Assembly (NCBI GenBank): GCA_947499005.1
Contig: CANMML010000003.1
Span: 62,001 to 126,000, forward strand
DNA length: 64,000 nt
DNA from: an uncultured Aquimarina sp.
GTDB lineage: Bacteria; Bacteroidota; Bacteroidia; Flavobacteriales; Flavobacteriaceae
Reading direction: 5' to 3'
In this document: positions 33,988 through 41,934 of the stretch, piece after piece
How positions within the stretch are numbered: the first letter of the stretch is position 1
Layout: each line of letters starts with the position of its first letter
Notes under the pieces: generated by a model
Seen by the model: the letters and a program-made list of their open reading frames with translations, nothing else
Databases searched by the model: none
What the model was told of the DNA's origin: nothing
Translations under genes and position numbers: made by a program

Positions 33988-34534
33988 AATGAAACCAAAA
34001 CATAAAGAAATAAGTAAATTCTTAAGTCTAATTTTAAGACATAACCCAAAAAAAATTGATCTCGAGTTAGATGATCAAGGTTGGGCAAATGTTGACGAAT
34101 TGATTAAGAAGTCAAATAAATACAAGCATAGATTTGACTTAGATGTATTAAAAGAAATCGTTGAAACGAATGATAAACAGCGATTCTCTTTTAATGAGAA
34201 TGAAACAAAGATAAGAGCCAATCAAGGGCATTCGGTTACGGTTGACTTGGATTATAAACCGATAGAACCACCTGAGTTTTTATACCACGGTACAGTTGCT
34301 AAGTTTTTAACTTCCATAAAAGAGAGGGGTTTATTAAAAATGAACCGACATCATGTACATTTAAGTGATGATATAGAAACAGCTACGAAAGTAGGGTCTA
34401 GGCGTGGGAAACCTATTATTTTGAAAATAAGTTCAGGTGAAATGTTTCGTGAGGGAGCAACCTTTTTTCAATCTGAAAATGGAGTTTGGTTGACAGATAG
34501 TGTATTTCCAAAATATATTGATTTTAAGCTATAA
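33980..34534 (+). CDS. kptA: RNA 2'-phosphotransferase Tpt1/KptA
   Basis: Transfers an internal RNA 2'-phosphate to NAD, giving 2'-OH RNA, nicotinamide and ADP-ribose 1'',2''-cyclic phosphate. The 184-residue protein has the winged N-terminal lobe KEISKFLSLILRHNPKKIDL and GWANVDELI. The catalytic lobe includes ANQGHSVTVDL, FLYHGTVAKFL and the RHHVHLSDDIETATKVGSRR segment, covering the family's Arg-His-Arg-Arg set. The start at 33980 overlaps the NADAR gene by 8 bases; 33989 is an alternative. Classical 2'-phosphate substrates arise in tRNA splicing, absent from bacteria, so in an NAD/ADP-ribose operon it may repair modified RNA ends. It consumes NAD. Confidence 0.9.
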   Translation: MNEMKPKHKEISKFLSLILRHNPKKIDLELDDQGWANVDELIKKSNKYKHRFDLDVLKEIVETNDKQRFSFNENETKIRANQGHSVTVDLDYKPIEPPEFLYHGTVAKFLTSIKERGLLKMNRHHVHLSDDIETATKVGSRRGKPIILKISSGEMFREGATFFQSENGVWLTDSVFPKYIDFKL

Positions 34535-34538
34535 ATAC

Positions 34539-35273
34539 ATGAAAAGAACGCTAGTTATTGGTGATATTCACGGGGGATTAAGGGCTTTGAAACAAGTTTT
34601 TGAAAGAGCAAAAGTTAATGAAAGTGATAAGCTAATATTTTTGGGAGATTATGTTGATGGGTGGAGTGAATCTGCTGCCTTAATATCTTATTTGATAGAG
34701 ACAAATGAAAAGTATGAGTGTGTTTTTATAAGAGGGAATCATGATATATGGTGTCATGATTGGTTATTAGGTAGTGAATTTGATAATCGACCGTGGGTAA
34801 TTTCAGGAGGATATGAAACTATAGATTCTTACGAGTCTATTAATGAGGTTGTAAAGGAAAGGCATATATCTTTTTTTCAGAATTTGAAGGATTATTATAT
34901 CGATTCAGAGAATAGACTTTTTGTGCATGCAGGTTTTATGTCTTTAAAAGGACCTGATAATGAGGTATACAAATCAAATTTTTACTGGGATCGATCTTTA
35001 TGGGAAATGGCAGATTCTTTTCATGAAAGAATTAAGAAGAAACCAGAGTCAATGCCTAAAAGATTAAAGCTTTTTAATGAAATTTATATTGGGCATACAC
35101 CCACACAGGATTATGATTCTACGATTCCTATAAATCGGATAAATGTTTGGAATTTAGATACGGGAGCAGCATTCAAAGGAAGTTTATCGATTATGGATAT
35201 TGACACTAAAGAATTTTGGCAAAGTGACCCTTTGTATTCTCTTTATCTTAATGAGAACGGAAGGAATAGATAA
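34539..35273 (+). CDS. Metallophosphoesterase (PPP/ApaH-like)
   Basis: A 244-residue calcineurin-like phosphoesterase with motifs TLVIGDIHGGLRALKQVFER, FLGDYVDGWSESA, FIRGNHDIW, LFVHAGF and IYIGHTPTQDYD. It resembles bis(5'-nucleosyl)tetraphosphatase/PrpE and Ser/Thr phosphatases. In this operon it could dephosphorylate ADP-ribose phosphate or a related nucleotide made by KptA, but that is inference. The ATG at 34539 is 5 bases past the kptA stop; an earlier GTG at 34500 would give a non-family N-terminus. It is the last gene before the next operator at 35361. Confidence 0.86.
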   Translation: MKRTLVIGDIHGGLRALKQVFERAKVNESDKLIFLGDYVDGWSESAALISYLIETNEKYECVFIRGNHDIWCHDWLLGSEFDNRPWVISGGYETIDSYESINEVVKERHISFFQNLKDYYIDSENRLFVHAGFMSLKGPDNEVYKSNFYWDRSLWEMADSFHERIKKKPESMPKRLKLFNEIYIGHTPTQDYDSTIPINRINVWNLDTGAAFKGSLSIMDIDTKEFWQSDPLYSLYLNENGRNR

Positions 35274-35360
35274 GCGCATTCTTTCTAGTATGAAAGTATT
35301 GTAGATTCCTTTTTTTAAATAATTTGTATTAAATATTTTGGATGTAATCTTAATGTATTT

Positions 35361-35385
35361 TATATTTGCGTATATATAACGCAAA
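35361..35385 (+). promoter_or_regulatory. Promoter and candidate NrtR operator of the nadV unit
   Basis: TATATTTG (35361-35368) overlaps the left arm of a perfect inverted repeat, TTTGCGT (35365-35371) and ACGCAAA (35379-35385), with a 7-base AT spacer. It is the best of the three TGCGT-N7-ACGC sites. The nadV ATG is 12 bases downstream. It fits NrtR repression released by ADP-ribose. Confidence 0.72.
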
Positions 35386-35396
35386 ATAATAAAGTT

Positions 35397-36851
35397 ATGA
35401 ACGCACTACTTTTAACAGACGGTTATAAAACAGGACATCACCAACAATACCCAAAAGGTACAGAAGAGGTTTATTCTAATTGGACACCTCGAAGTAACAA
35501 ATATGCTCCTAAAGGATGTGATAAAGTAGTGTCTTTTGGCCAGCAGTATGTTTTTAAATGGTTAGATACTTATTTTCAAGATCATTTCTTTTCTAGACCA
35601 AAAGATGAGGTTTGTCAGCAAATAAAAGAAGAATTATCAATGTATCTAGGCACAGATTACAATGTGTCTCATTTTGAAAGTTTACATGATTTGGGATATT
35701 TACCAATACGAGTAAAGTCATTACCCGAAGGTGTCGAGATTCCTATAAGAGTACCTATGGTTACGGTTGTTAATACAAAAGCTGAGTTTTATTGGGTAAC
35801 AAATTTTTTAGAAACAATACTTTCAACCATGTTGTGGTTGCCTATGACTTCTGCCTCTATAGCATTGTGTTACAAAAGGATATTTAAGAAATGGGCATTG
35901 GCTACAGATGAAGAAAATTTAGAGTTTATTAACTTTCAAGGACATGATTTTTCTATGAGAGGAATGGGTGGTTTACAAAGTGCTGTATCTTCAGGAATGG
36001 GACATTCAACCGTTTTTATGGGTTCAGATACGTTACCTGCAATACATGGTTTGCGAGAATACTACAATGCAAAAGACTTTGTAATAGGTTCTGTAAATGC
36101 AACGGAGCACTCTGTAATGTGTGCAGGTACTAAAGATGATGAAATAGGAACTTTTAGAGAGTTAATGGAAACTTATCCATCAGGAATTCTATCTGTGGTA
36201 AGCGATACATGGGATTTATGGAAAGTACTTACAGAGTATTTACCTGCGCTTAAAAATGAGATTTTAAGTCGTGAAGGGAAATTAGTAATACGTCCAGATA
36301 GTGGCGATCCTGTGGATATTATTTGTGGAGAAAATCGTTCTTTAGGCGGAGAAACGGCTCGAGAAAAAGGAGTGGTAGAATTATTATGGGACACATTTGG
36401 AGGGACTATAAATGCTCAAGGATTCAAAGTACTAGATGCGCATATAGGTGCTATTTATGGTGATAGTATTACTACAGAAAGAGCAGAAAATATTTGTCAA
36501 AGATTACATGATAAAGGCTTTGCTTCAACTAATGTTGTATTAGGAATAGGATCATTTACTTATCAATACAATACTAGAGACACTTTTGGTTTTGCGATGA
36601 AGGCAACTTCTGTAGTTGTAAATGGAGAGCGTAGAGAGATTTTTAAAGATCCTATTACAGATGATGGAGTAAAAAAATCTGCAAAAGGTTTGGTAAGGGT
36701 AGATCAAGTAAATAGGGAATATGTATTGGTAGATCAAGTTTCTGAAATAGAAGAAAGAGAAGGAGCATTGAAAACGATATACGAAGATGGTCAGTTTTAC
36801 AATACGATCAATTTAGAAAAGATAAGAAGCAGTATTGATAATTTACTTTAA
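35397..36851 (+). CDS. nadV: Nicotinamide phosphoribosyltransferase-family enzyme
   Basis: The 484-residue protein matches the NAMPT family, which converts nicotinamide and PRPP to NMN. It starts LLLTDGYKTGHHQQYPKGTE and carries YSNWTPRSN in place of the animal YSYFECRE. Aligning by eye with human NAMPT, the catalytic His lies in NATEHSV, the PRPP-site Arg and Asp in VIRPDSGDP, and the nicotinamide-side Asp in FMGSDTLP. The TPRS-type N-terminus is common in phage and flavobacterial members. It is paired with a PRPP-synthetase-like gene 11 bases downstream. That pairing also fits Namat, the phage NARP1 enzyme that joins ADP-ribose pyrophosphate and nicotinamide to NAD; sequence alone does not decide. 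Confidence 0.88.
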   Translation: MNALLLTDGYKTGHHQQYPKGTEEVYSNWTPRSNKYAPKGCDKVVSFGQQYVFKWLDTYFQDHFFSRPKDEVCQQIKEELSMYLGTDYNVSHFESLHDLGYLPIRVKSLPEGVEIPIRVPMVTVVNTKAEFYWVTNFLETILSTMLWLPMTSASIALCYKRIFKKWALATDEENLEFINFQGHDFSMRGMGGLQSAVSSGMGHSTVFMGSDTLPAIHGLREYYNAKDFVIGSVNATEHSVMCAGTKDDEIGTFRELMETYPSGILSVVSDTWDLWKVLTEYLPALKNEILSREGKLVIRPDSGDPVDIICGENRSLGGETAREKGVVELLWDTFGGTINAQGFKVLDAHIGAIYGDSITTERAENICQRLHDKGFASTNVVLGIGSFTYQYNTRDTFGFAMKATSVVVNGERREIFKDPITDDGVKKSAKGLVRVDQVNREYVLVDQVSEIEEREGALKTIYEDGQFYNTINLEKIRSSIDNLL

Positions 36852-36862
36852 AAGAAGAAGTT

Positions 36863-37621
36863 ATGAAATATCAAATAAAAAAATTTAAAGACGGACAGGT
36901 TACTGCTACTATTTTAGATAGTGGTAACCTTGAGGTTCAATTACGTGGAAACTCTTACGAAGATTTGTTTGCAGCAGCATCTATTAAAGAAGCTTGGGAT
37001 GCCGAAAATCGTATGAATAAAACATTAGTTTCTAGCTTGACAATATACTGTTTGATAGGCCAACGTTCAGATAGACGTTTTAATAAAAGTGAGTCATTTG
37101 ATTTAAAAGTGATTTCAAAATTCATAAATAGTATGCAGTTTGATAAAGTGCAACTATTACACCCCCATAGTGCGATATCATTAGCTTTAATTGACAATTC
37201 TGAAAAGGTATCTCATTTTGAATACGTAAAAAAAGCTTTTGATAGTATTGGAAACCCTGTATTGGTTAGCCCTGATGCTGGTGCTTATAAAGTAACTCAC
37301 GAAATAGCTGAAAAGCTAAATGCAGATTTAGTTCCTTCCAATAAGGTAAGAGTAGATAATGCTCCTCAAATAAGTATACAGGGTGATGTTTTAGGCAAAA
37401 AGTGTTTAATAGTTGACGATTTAGCAGATGGAGGTAGAACATTTAAGTATTTAGCTTCTGAACTTAAAAGACAAGGAGCTAAAGAAGTATATCTGTATGT
37501 AACCCACGCACAATTCAATTATGGTTTTGATGAATTAAAAGAAACGATTAATCATGTGTATTGTACAAATAGCTTTAAAGATATTGATGATGATTTTGTG
37601 ACTCAATATAAGGTAATCTAA
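36863..37621 (+). CDS. PRPP synthetase-like protein (possible ADP-ribose pyrophosphate synthetase)
   Basis: The 252-residue protein is shorter than housekeeping PRPP synthetase (about 310). It keeps the family layout: LIGQRSDRRFNKSESFDLKV where the classic catalytic loop is, LLHPHSAISLAL, VLVSPDAGAYK, and the PRPP-binding loop CLIVDDLADGGRTFKYLASE. These differ from the usual VDDMIDTAGT, so it is a divergent paralogue rather than a housekeeping Prs. It is linked to the NAMPT-family gene and expected to be under the same operator. Making PRPP for NMN synthesis is the simplest role; the alternative is pyrophosphorylation of ADP-ribose as in phage Adps. It overlaps the convergent oxygenase gene by 4 bases. 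Confidence 0.78.
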   Translation: MKYQIKKFKDGQVTATILDSGNLEVQLRGNSYEDLFAAASIKEAWDAENRMNKTLVSSLTIYCLIGQRSDRRFNKSESFDLKVISKFINSMQFDKVQLLHPHSAISLALIDNSEKVSHFEYVKKAFDSIGNPVLVSPDAGAYKVTHEIAEKLNADLVPSNKVRVDNAPQISIQGDVLGKKCLIVDDLADGGRTFKYLASELKRQGAKEVYLYVTHAQFNYGFDELKETINHVYCTNSFKDIDDDFVTQYKVI

Positions 37622-38814
37622 TCAACCACCATTATAGCTTCTACCATCATCAAATCAGAGACAAACCCATAAATTTCTGAAAGTTCCCATTCTTTTAGAA
37701 GACCTTCTTGTATAGTTGTAAATGACACTATTTTTTGATCATTTAATTGTTCGATTACAGTTGATAATTGGGTGTTTTTTCGAAATTTAAAATGATGCCC
37801 TCTTGCAAAAACAACATAATCATTAGGGTCAATATCTAGTATTTGTATGGGAAACGGCAGTTTTCCTTTGACAGTAAAGTTGCCATTTGGGACGTTATTT
37901 CTTTTATTAAAAAGAGAGGGATTAACAAGTCCTCCATTGCTTTTTAAAGCGTGTACTTTGTATTGAAAAGCACGATCCATTTTTTGGTTCAGAAAAGCGG
38001 GATCTAATGTGTGTAGACTGTAATCATCATCATTTTTTACGGGACTACAATAACGATTATTAGAAATCACATCTTTTTTAGAAATTTCAAATAATTCATT
38101 CATTAAGATATCTTCTGGAGGATTAATATAATCCATAACGACACTTAGAGAAAACTCAGAAGAGTTTGCAATATGATACACCTCGTGTGGTATAAACATA
38201 GCATCTCCAGGATGTAATTCATAACAAGTAGCATCTTTCATCATTGTATCAAAATCATGAAATACTTCTGTATTATGTTTGATTTTGTTTAATTCTGGAT
38301 CATCCCAAGTGTAAAATTGCTTCTTTCCAGGGCCTAAATGAAATAATATACCTTCCTCTCCCGTAGCTTCCTTGTGAACTCCAAAAGGCGTAAAGCCATA
38401 ATTCCCCATAAAAAATAAAAAAGAAATTCCACCCAAAGGAATTCCTGCATTGTCTATCAAAGGTTTTATGATCGTAGCTGCTTTTTCTGAAAAAGTATTG
38501 CTGTAACTTTCAAGACTATTTAGAATCATGCCGAATGTATCATCGCCAAAAATCTTATGTGCCCAAGTTTCCCAGGTATCTTCTTCAAGAGGAGGAAAGC
38601 TTTTCATTTTATCTCCTAATGGTTCTAAAGCTCTATTTACATATGTTTTTAAACCAATATGGGTTTCTCCTTTTTTGATAAAATTCAATAAGACTTCTTT
38701 TACCAGTTGGTGCAATGCTGTAATATCATCATCATTTAAGATGTTTTTTATGCTAGTGGCTTTTCGAAGATTTTCAGTGTCTTTGTAAAGTTGATTCCAA
38801 TAGGTTGTACTCAT
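37618..38814 (-). CDS. JmjC/cupin-type putative 2-oxoglutarate oxygenase
   Basis: The 398-residue cytoplasmic protein has a cupin core at about residues 125-235. FTPFGVHKEATGEEGILFHL offers a His-x-Glu metal pair, GDAMFIPHEVYHIANSSEF the distal His. KQFYTWDD and a central LHPGD are typical of JmjC-like hydroxylases (cupin_8/ROXA type). The C-terminal about 100 residues look like a separate winged-helix domain (FTVKGKLPFPIQILDIDPND). Members hydroxylate proteins such as ribosomal proteins or tailor peptides; the substrate here is unknown. It is followed on the same strand, 245 bases upstream, by another putative Fe/2OG enzyme gene, and ends convergent with the PRPP-like gene. Confidence 0.72.
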   Translation of the reverse strand: MSTTYWNQLYKDTENLRKATSIKNILNDDDITALHQLVKEVLLNFIKKGETHIGLKTYVNRALEPLGDKMKSFPPLEEDTWETWAHKIFGDDTFGMILNSLESYSNTFSEKAATIIKPLIDNAGIPLGGISFLFFMGNYGFTPFGVHKEATGEEGILFHLGPGKKQFYTWDDPELNKIKHNTEVFHDFDTMMKDATCYELHPGDAMFIPHEVYHIANSSEFSLSVVMDYINPPEDILMNELFEISKKDVISNNRYCSPVKNDDDYSLHTLDPAFLNQKMDRAFQYKVHALKSNGGLVNPSLFNKRNNVPNGNFTVKGKLPFPIQILDIDPNDYVVFARGHHFKFRKNTQLSTVIEQLNDQKIVSFTTIQEGLLKEWELSEIYGFVSDLMMVEAIMVVD

Positions 38815-38859
38815 TAAAATGGGGATAGTTTAAATGATAGGATTTTAATATAGGTATTT

Positions 38860-39002
38860 ATACCAATTAAGCATTAAAAAGGACATAAAAATAAGTGTTA
38901 TTTCCCAAATACTGCGTTACGAAATGTTTCCGTAGCTTAGACTATGTAAAAATTCAGCACCTTGTATTTAGAAAAATATCGTTTTTAAAACTTAATTGGT
39001 AT
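38860..39002. repeat. MITE-like element with 12-bp terminal inverted repeats
   Basis: ATACCAATTAAG (38860-38871) and its reverse complement (38991-39002) bound 143 bases between the two oxygenase genes. The interior is AT-rich and has no convincing gene. One copy only is in the window; no target duplication is evident. Confidence 0.45.
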
Positions 39003-39058
39003 TCTTTAGATTTCGCCTTCGCTCAGTCTAATACTTATATTGAGTTTATGCTAAATAA

Positions 39059-39637
39059 TTATTTGACTAGAAAAGACTTCAACCAATCGTTAGGAATCAC
39101 ATCTATTGTTAGATTAATACGTTCAGTAACTCCATTTTCAATACGATGAGGATCGGATAATCGCAGATACCAACATTCTCCAGGTTTCATGGGTACTAAA
39201 GAGTTATTGAGATAAAACTTTTCATCGGCATTGAATATTGGAATCGTCAATCTTACCATAGATTTTTCAATATGAATCGCTAAGGTAGGATCCGTATGTT
39301 CTTTAACTTCAGCTTGCTGCTCTAGACGTAAAAGGCGCACTAGATTGACGGTGGCATGTTGTTTAAAAAAATCGATGACTTCTTGTAGATAAGGCGAAGA
39401 CGTTAATTCTTTTGTATCTAACCAATCGCACCAACTGCCATCTGCATAATCATCTGCAGGAGGAGGAATTGGTAAAGAAGGGTTTATTTGATGTGCAGGC
39501 CCTCTTAATGTGATTACTTTATAGTATATAAAAAAATCATTCTGTATTAGTGCTGCTACATCTTGTTGTAATTTTTCAACATCAAAATGAAATGGTAATT
39601 GAATACGATCGCTTACCTGTTCTAGAGTGTTTCCCAT
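39059..39637 (-). CDS. Aspartyl/asparaginyl beta-hydroxylase-like protein
   Basis: The 192-residue protein matches the aspartyl beta-hydroxylase domain family. The Fe ligands are visible as His-x-Asp in VKEHTDPTLA (about residue 117) and the distal His in LRLSDPHRIENGVTERINLT, where the Arg after it would bind 2-oxoglutarate. A hydrophobic strand LTIPIFNADEKFYLNNSLVP lies between. There is no signal peptide, so it acts in the cytoplasm. It neighbours the JmjC-like gene on the same strand, suggesting related roles, such as hydroxylation of a peptide or protein. The substrate is unknown. The 143-base repeat element lies between the two. Confidence 0.83.
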   Translation of the reverse strand: MGNTLEQVSDRIQLPFHFDVEKLQQDVAALIQNDFFIYYKVITLRGPAHQINPSLPIPPPADDYADGSWCDWLDTKELTSSPYLQEVIDFFKQHATVNLVRLLRLEQQAEVKEHTDPTLAIHIEKSMVRLTIPIFNADEKFYLNNSLVPMKPGECWYLRLSDPHRIENGVTERINLTIDVIPNDWLKSFLVK

Positions 39638-39830
39638 AGCGTTTTTAAATAAGTCGGCTTGTGTTCAAAATACTACTTTTTCTTCTTATTAGACTCGAAT
39701 CCTGTATTAGAAATTCGTAATAAAATTCATGTTAAAGCATATTTTACAAGCTACATTTATTCTAAACTAATGAAGAACAATATGGTTTAAAATAAAATAT
39801 TAGTGAATTGATGATATTATTTAGTGAAAA

Positions 39831-41687
39831 TCAAGAAAGTACCGGTTTAGAAGGTTTCCATTCTTCAACATCAATAGGTTTTCCAAGGTATGCCAGTGTA
39901 GAACCATCCATATAATTATCAAGAACTTTTTCATAAGAAGAAATGATTTGAATTTCCCCACTAGGCACTTTTAAAAATAAAGGAACGATAAATTCATCCA
40001 AATTAGAAAGTTCAATAATACTTTTAAGGTGTTCTTTATTGACTAATGCAATTTCAGAGATTGCAGGGTACTTGTAAGCCACATCCGATAAGCTTTCAAA
40101 ACTTTGACTATAAGAAAACAACCCCTCTTCGGCTAGTAATTGATTTTCATCGATTTCTTCTTCACTAATCAAACGGAAAGCACCATTTTCACCGAATTGA
40201 TTTTTAAATCTACTAATTGCACTTTGATTGATTTTATCATTTCCAGTTAGAGCCAATAAAAAACCAACATCATTCAATTCAATATTATTCTGTAAATCAT
40301 CACTCATAATATTGGCTTCAATAGCTTCAATTCCTAATTTTTTAGCCGTTTTTATGTGATCGGTATTGTTATCTGTAAGTACAACATTACGTCCATGCTT
40401 TTTAAGATACAAGGCAATGAGGCGAGAAACTTTAGAAGCGCCAACAATTAAAATACCGTTAGACTTCCTAAGGAAAACACCAATGATTTTCGCGAAAACA
40501 CGAGCTGTTGTAGCATTTAATAAAACCGTACCAAGTACGATCATAAATACTAATGGCGTAATATACTCGGCACCAGGTTCACCAGCTTGTTGTAATCTAG
40601 ATCCAAAAAGAGAAGCAATACCTGCGGCAACAATACCACGAGGTCCCATCCAACTGATGAATACTTTTTCATTCCATTTTAAACCCGAATTGATCGAACT
40701 TAAAAATACACCGACAGGACGAACGACAAATACCACTACAGCAAATAGAATAGCAGTATCCCAATTCGCAATTAATAATAAATCATCAAGGTTAATGTTA
40801 GCTCCAAGCAAAATAAATAGAATGGATATCAATAATACACTAAGCGATTCTTTAAAATATAACAGCTCTTTTAAATTAGGAACATTTGTATTCCCCAATA
40901 CCATTCCCATAACTACGACAGCAAGTAGCCCCGATTCATGAGCAAAAGAGTCGGACAGTACAAAAACACCCAATACCGCTGCTAGTGTAAATACATTCAA
41001 CAAATAGTGGGGGATAATTCTTTTTCGAATAGCAAAGCCCAATCCATGCGCAAACGTAAATCCGAAAGTACCTCCGAACAGGACAATTTTACCAAATTCT
41101 AATAATGCGGTTTGTGTAAATCCAGATTCGTGCTCTACACTAATAAATTCGAAGACCAGTACAGACACAAGGGCACCTATCGGATCAATAAGTATCCCTT
41201 CCCACTTTAGAATAGTAGCAAGATCCTTTTTTAATGGAATGTTTCTAAGGATTGGCGAAATAACCGTAGGTCCAGTAACAATAATTAATCCTGAAAATAA
41301 CAATGAAATTTCCCAACTAAGACCAAGTATATAGTGTGCTGCAAGCCCGGCACCCAAGAACGTAATAATTACGGCTAGGGTAATCAGCTTTAAAATTACA
41401 GGCCCTACATTTAAAATTTCATTTCTACGTAAGGTCAATCCACCTTCAAAAAGAATGATACTGATTGCCAGGGAAACAAAATAATACAAGCCTTGTCCAG
41501 GGAAAAGACCTTTGGTTCCATTCCAGATAGGTTCCAAAAGTTTATTTCCATCGGCAGTATATAAGGTAGAAATGGGCCCAAATAATAATCCAATCAATAT
41601 TAAAGGAAGTATGGCAGGAAGTTTAAGCTTCCAACCAACCCATTGTGCTGTAATTCCTAAAATAATGATCCCTGCAAGTTCTAACAT
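39831..41687 (-). CDS. Cation:proton antiporter (CPA1/NhaP type) with RCK domain
   Basis: The 618-residue protein has about 12 membrane helices (residues 1-390) of the Na+/H+ exchanger type. Characteristic parts are GLLFGPISTLY, ILFEGGLTLRRNEI, SGLIIVTGPTVISPILRNIP with LKWEGILIDPIGALVSVLVF, and WMGPRGIVAAGIASLFGSRL. The C-terminal about 200 residues hold a TrkA-N/RCK nucleotide-binding fold (GILIVGASKVSRLIALYLKK). It would exchange Na+ or K+ for protons across the inner membrane, with the RCK domain sensing a nucleotide. It is monocistronic and divergent from the subtilase gene. Confidence 0.92.
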   Translation of the reverse strand: MLELAGIIILGITAQWVGWKLKLPAILPLILIGLLFGPISTLYTADGNKLLEPIWNGTKGLFPGQGLYYFVSLAISIILFEGGLTLRRNEILNVGPVILKLITLAVIITFLGAGLAAHYILGLSWEISLLFSGLIIVTGPTVISPILRNIPLKKDLATILKWEGILIDPIGALVSVLVFEFISVEHESGFTQTALLEFGKIVLFGGTFGFTFAHGLGFAIRKRIIPHYLLNVFTLAAVLGVFVLSDSFAHESGLLAVVVMGMVLGNTNVPNLKELLYFKESLSVLLISILFILLGANINLDDLLLIANWDTAILFAVVVFVVRPVGVFLSSINSGLKWNEKVFISWMGPRGIVAAGIASLFGSRLQQAGEPGAEYITPLVFMIVLGTVLLNATTARVFAKIIGVFLRKSNGILIVGASKVSRLIALYLKKHGRNVVLTDNNTDHIKTAKKLGIEAIEANIMSDDLQNNIELNDVGFLLALTGNDKINQSAISRFKNQFGENGAFRLISEEEIDENQLLAEEGLFSYSQSFESLSDVAYKYPAISEIALVNKEHLKSIIELSNLDEFIVPLFLKVPSGEIQIISSYEKVLDNYMDGSTLAYLGKPIDVEEWKPSKPVLS

Positions 41688-41934
41688 GAGCCTTCTAATT
41701 GATATGGTCTAAAAATACAAAACTCCTTTTTACTATTTTTTTTAAAATGAACTCTAGATAAAATTATTTAATGTAGAATTATCTTAAACGACTTTATCGA
41801 TTGGACAACCTAAAGGAAGAGTTAGGCATTTTAAAATGTAACAACTCTAACATAAAAAGGTTACTTTTGATTGAAATGTCTAACATTTTAACATCTTAAA
41901 CATTCTTTTTTAAAAGAATTCAATATTATATTAC

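Noticed and set aside
34500-34538. GTG start at 34500 for the metallophosphoesterase
   Set aside because: It would overlap kptA and add residues absent from the family; the ATG at 34539 begins directly at the TLVIGDIHG strand.
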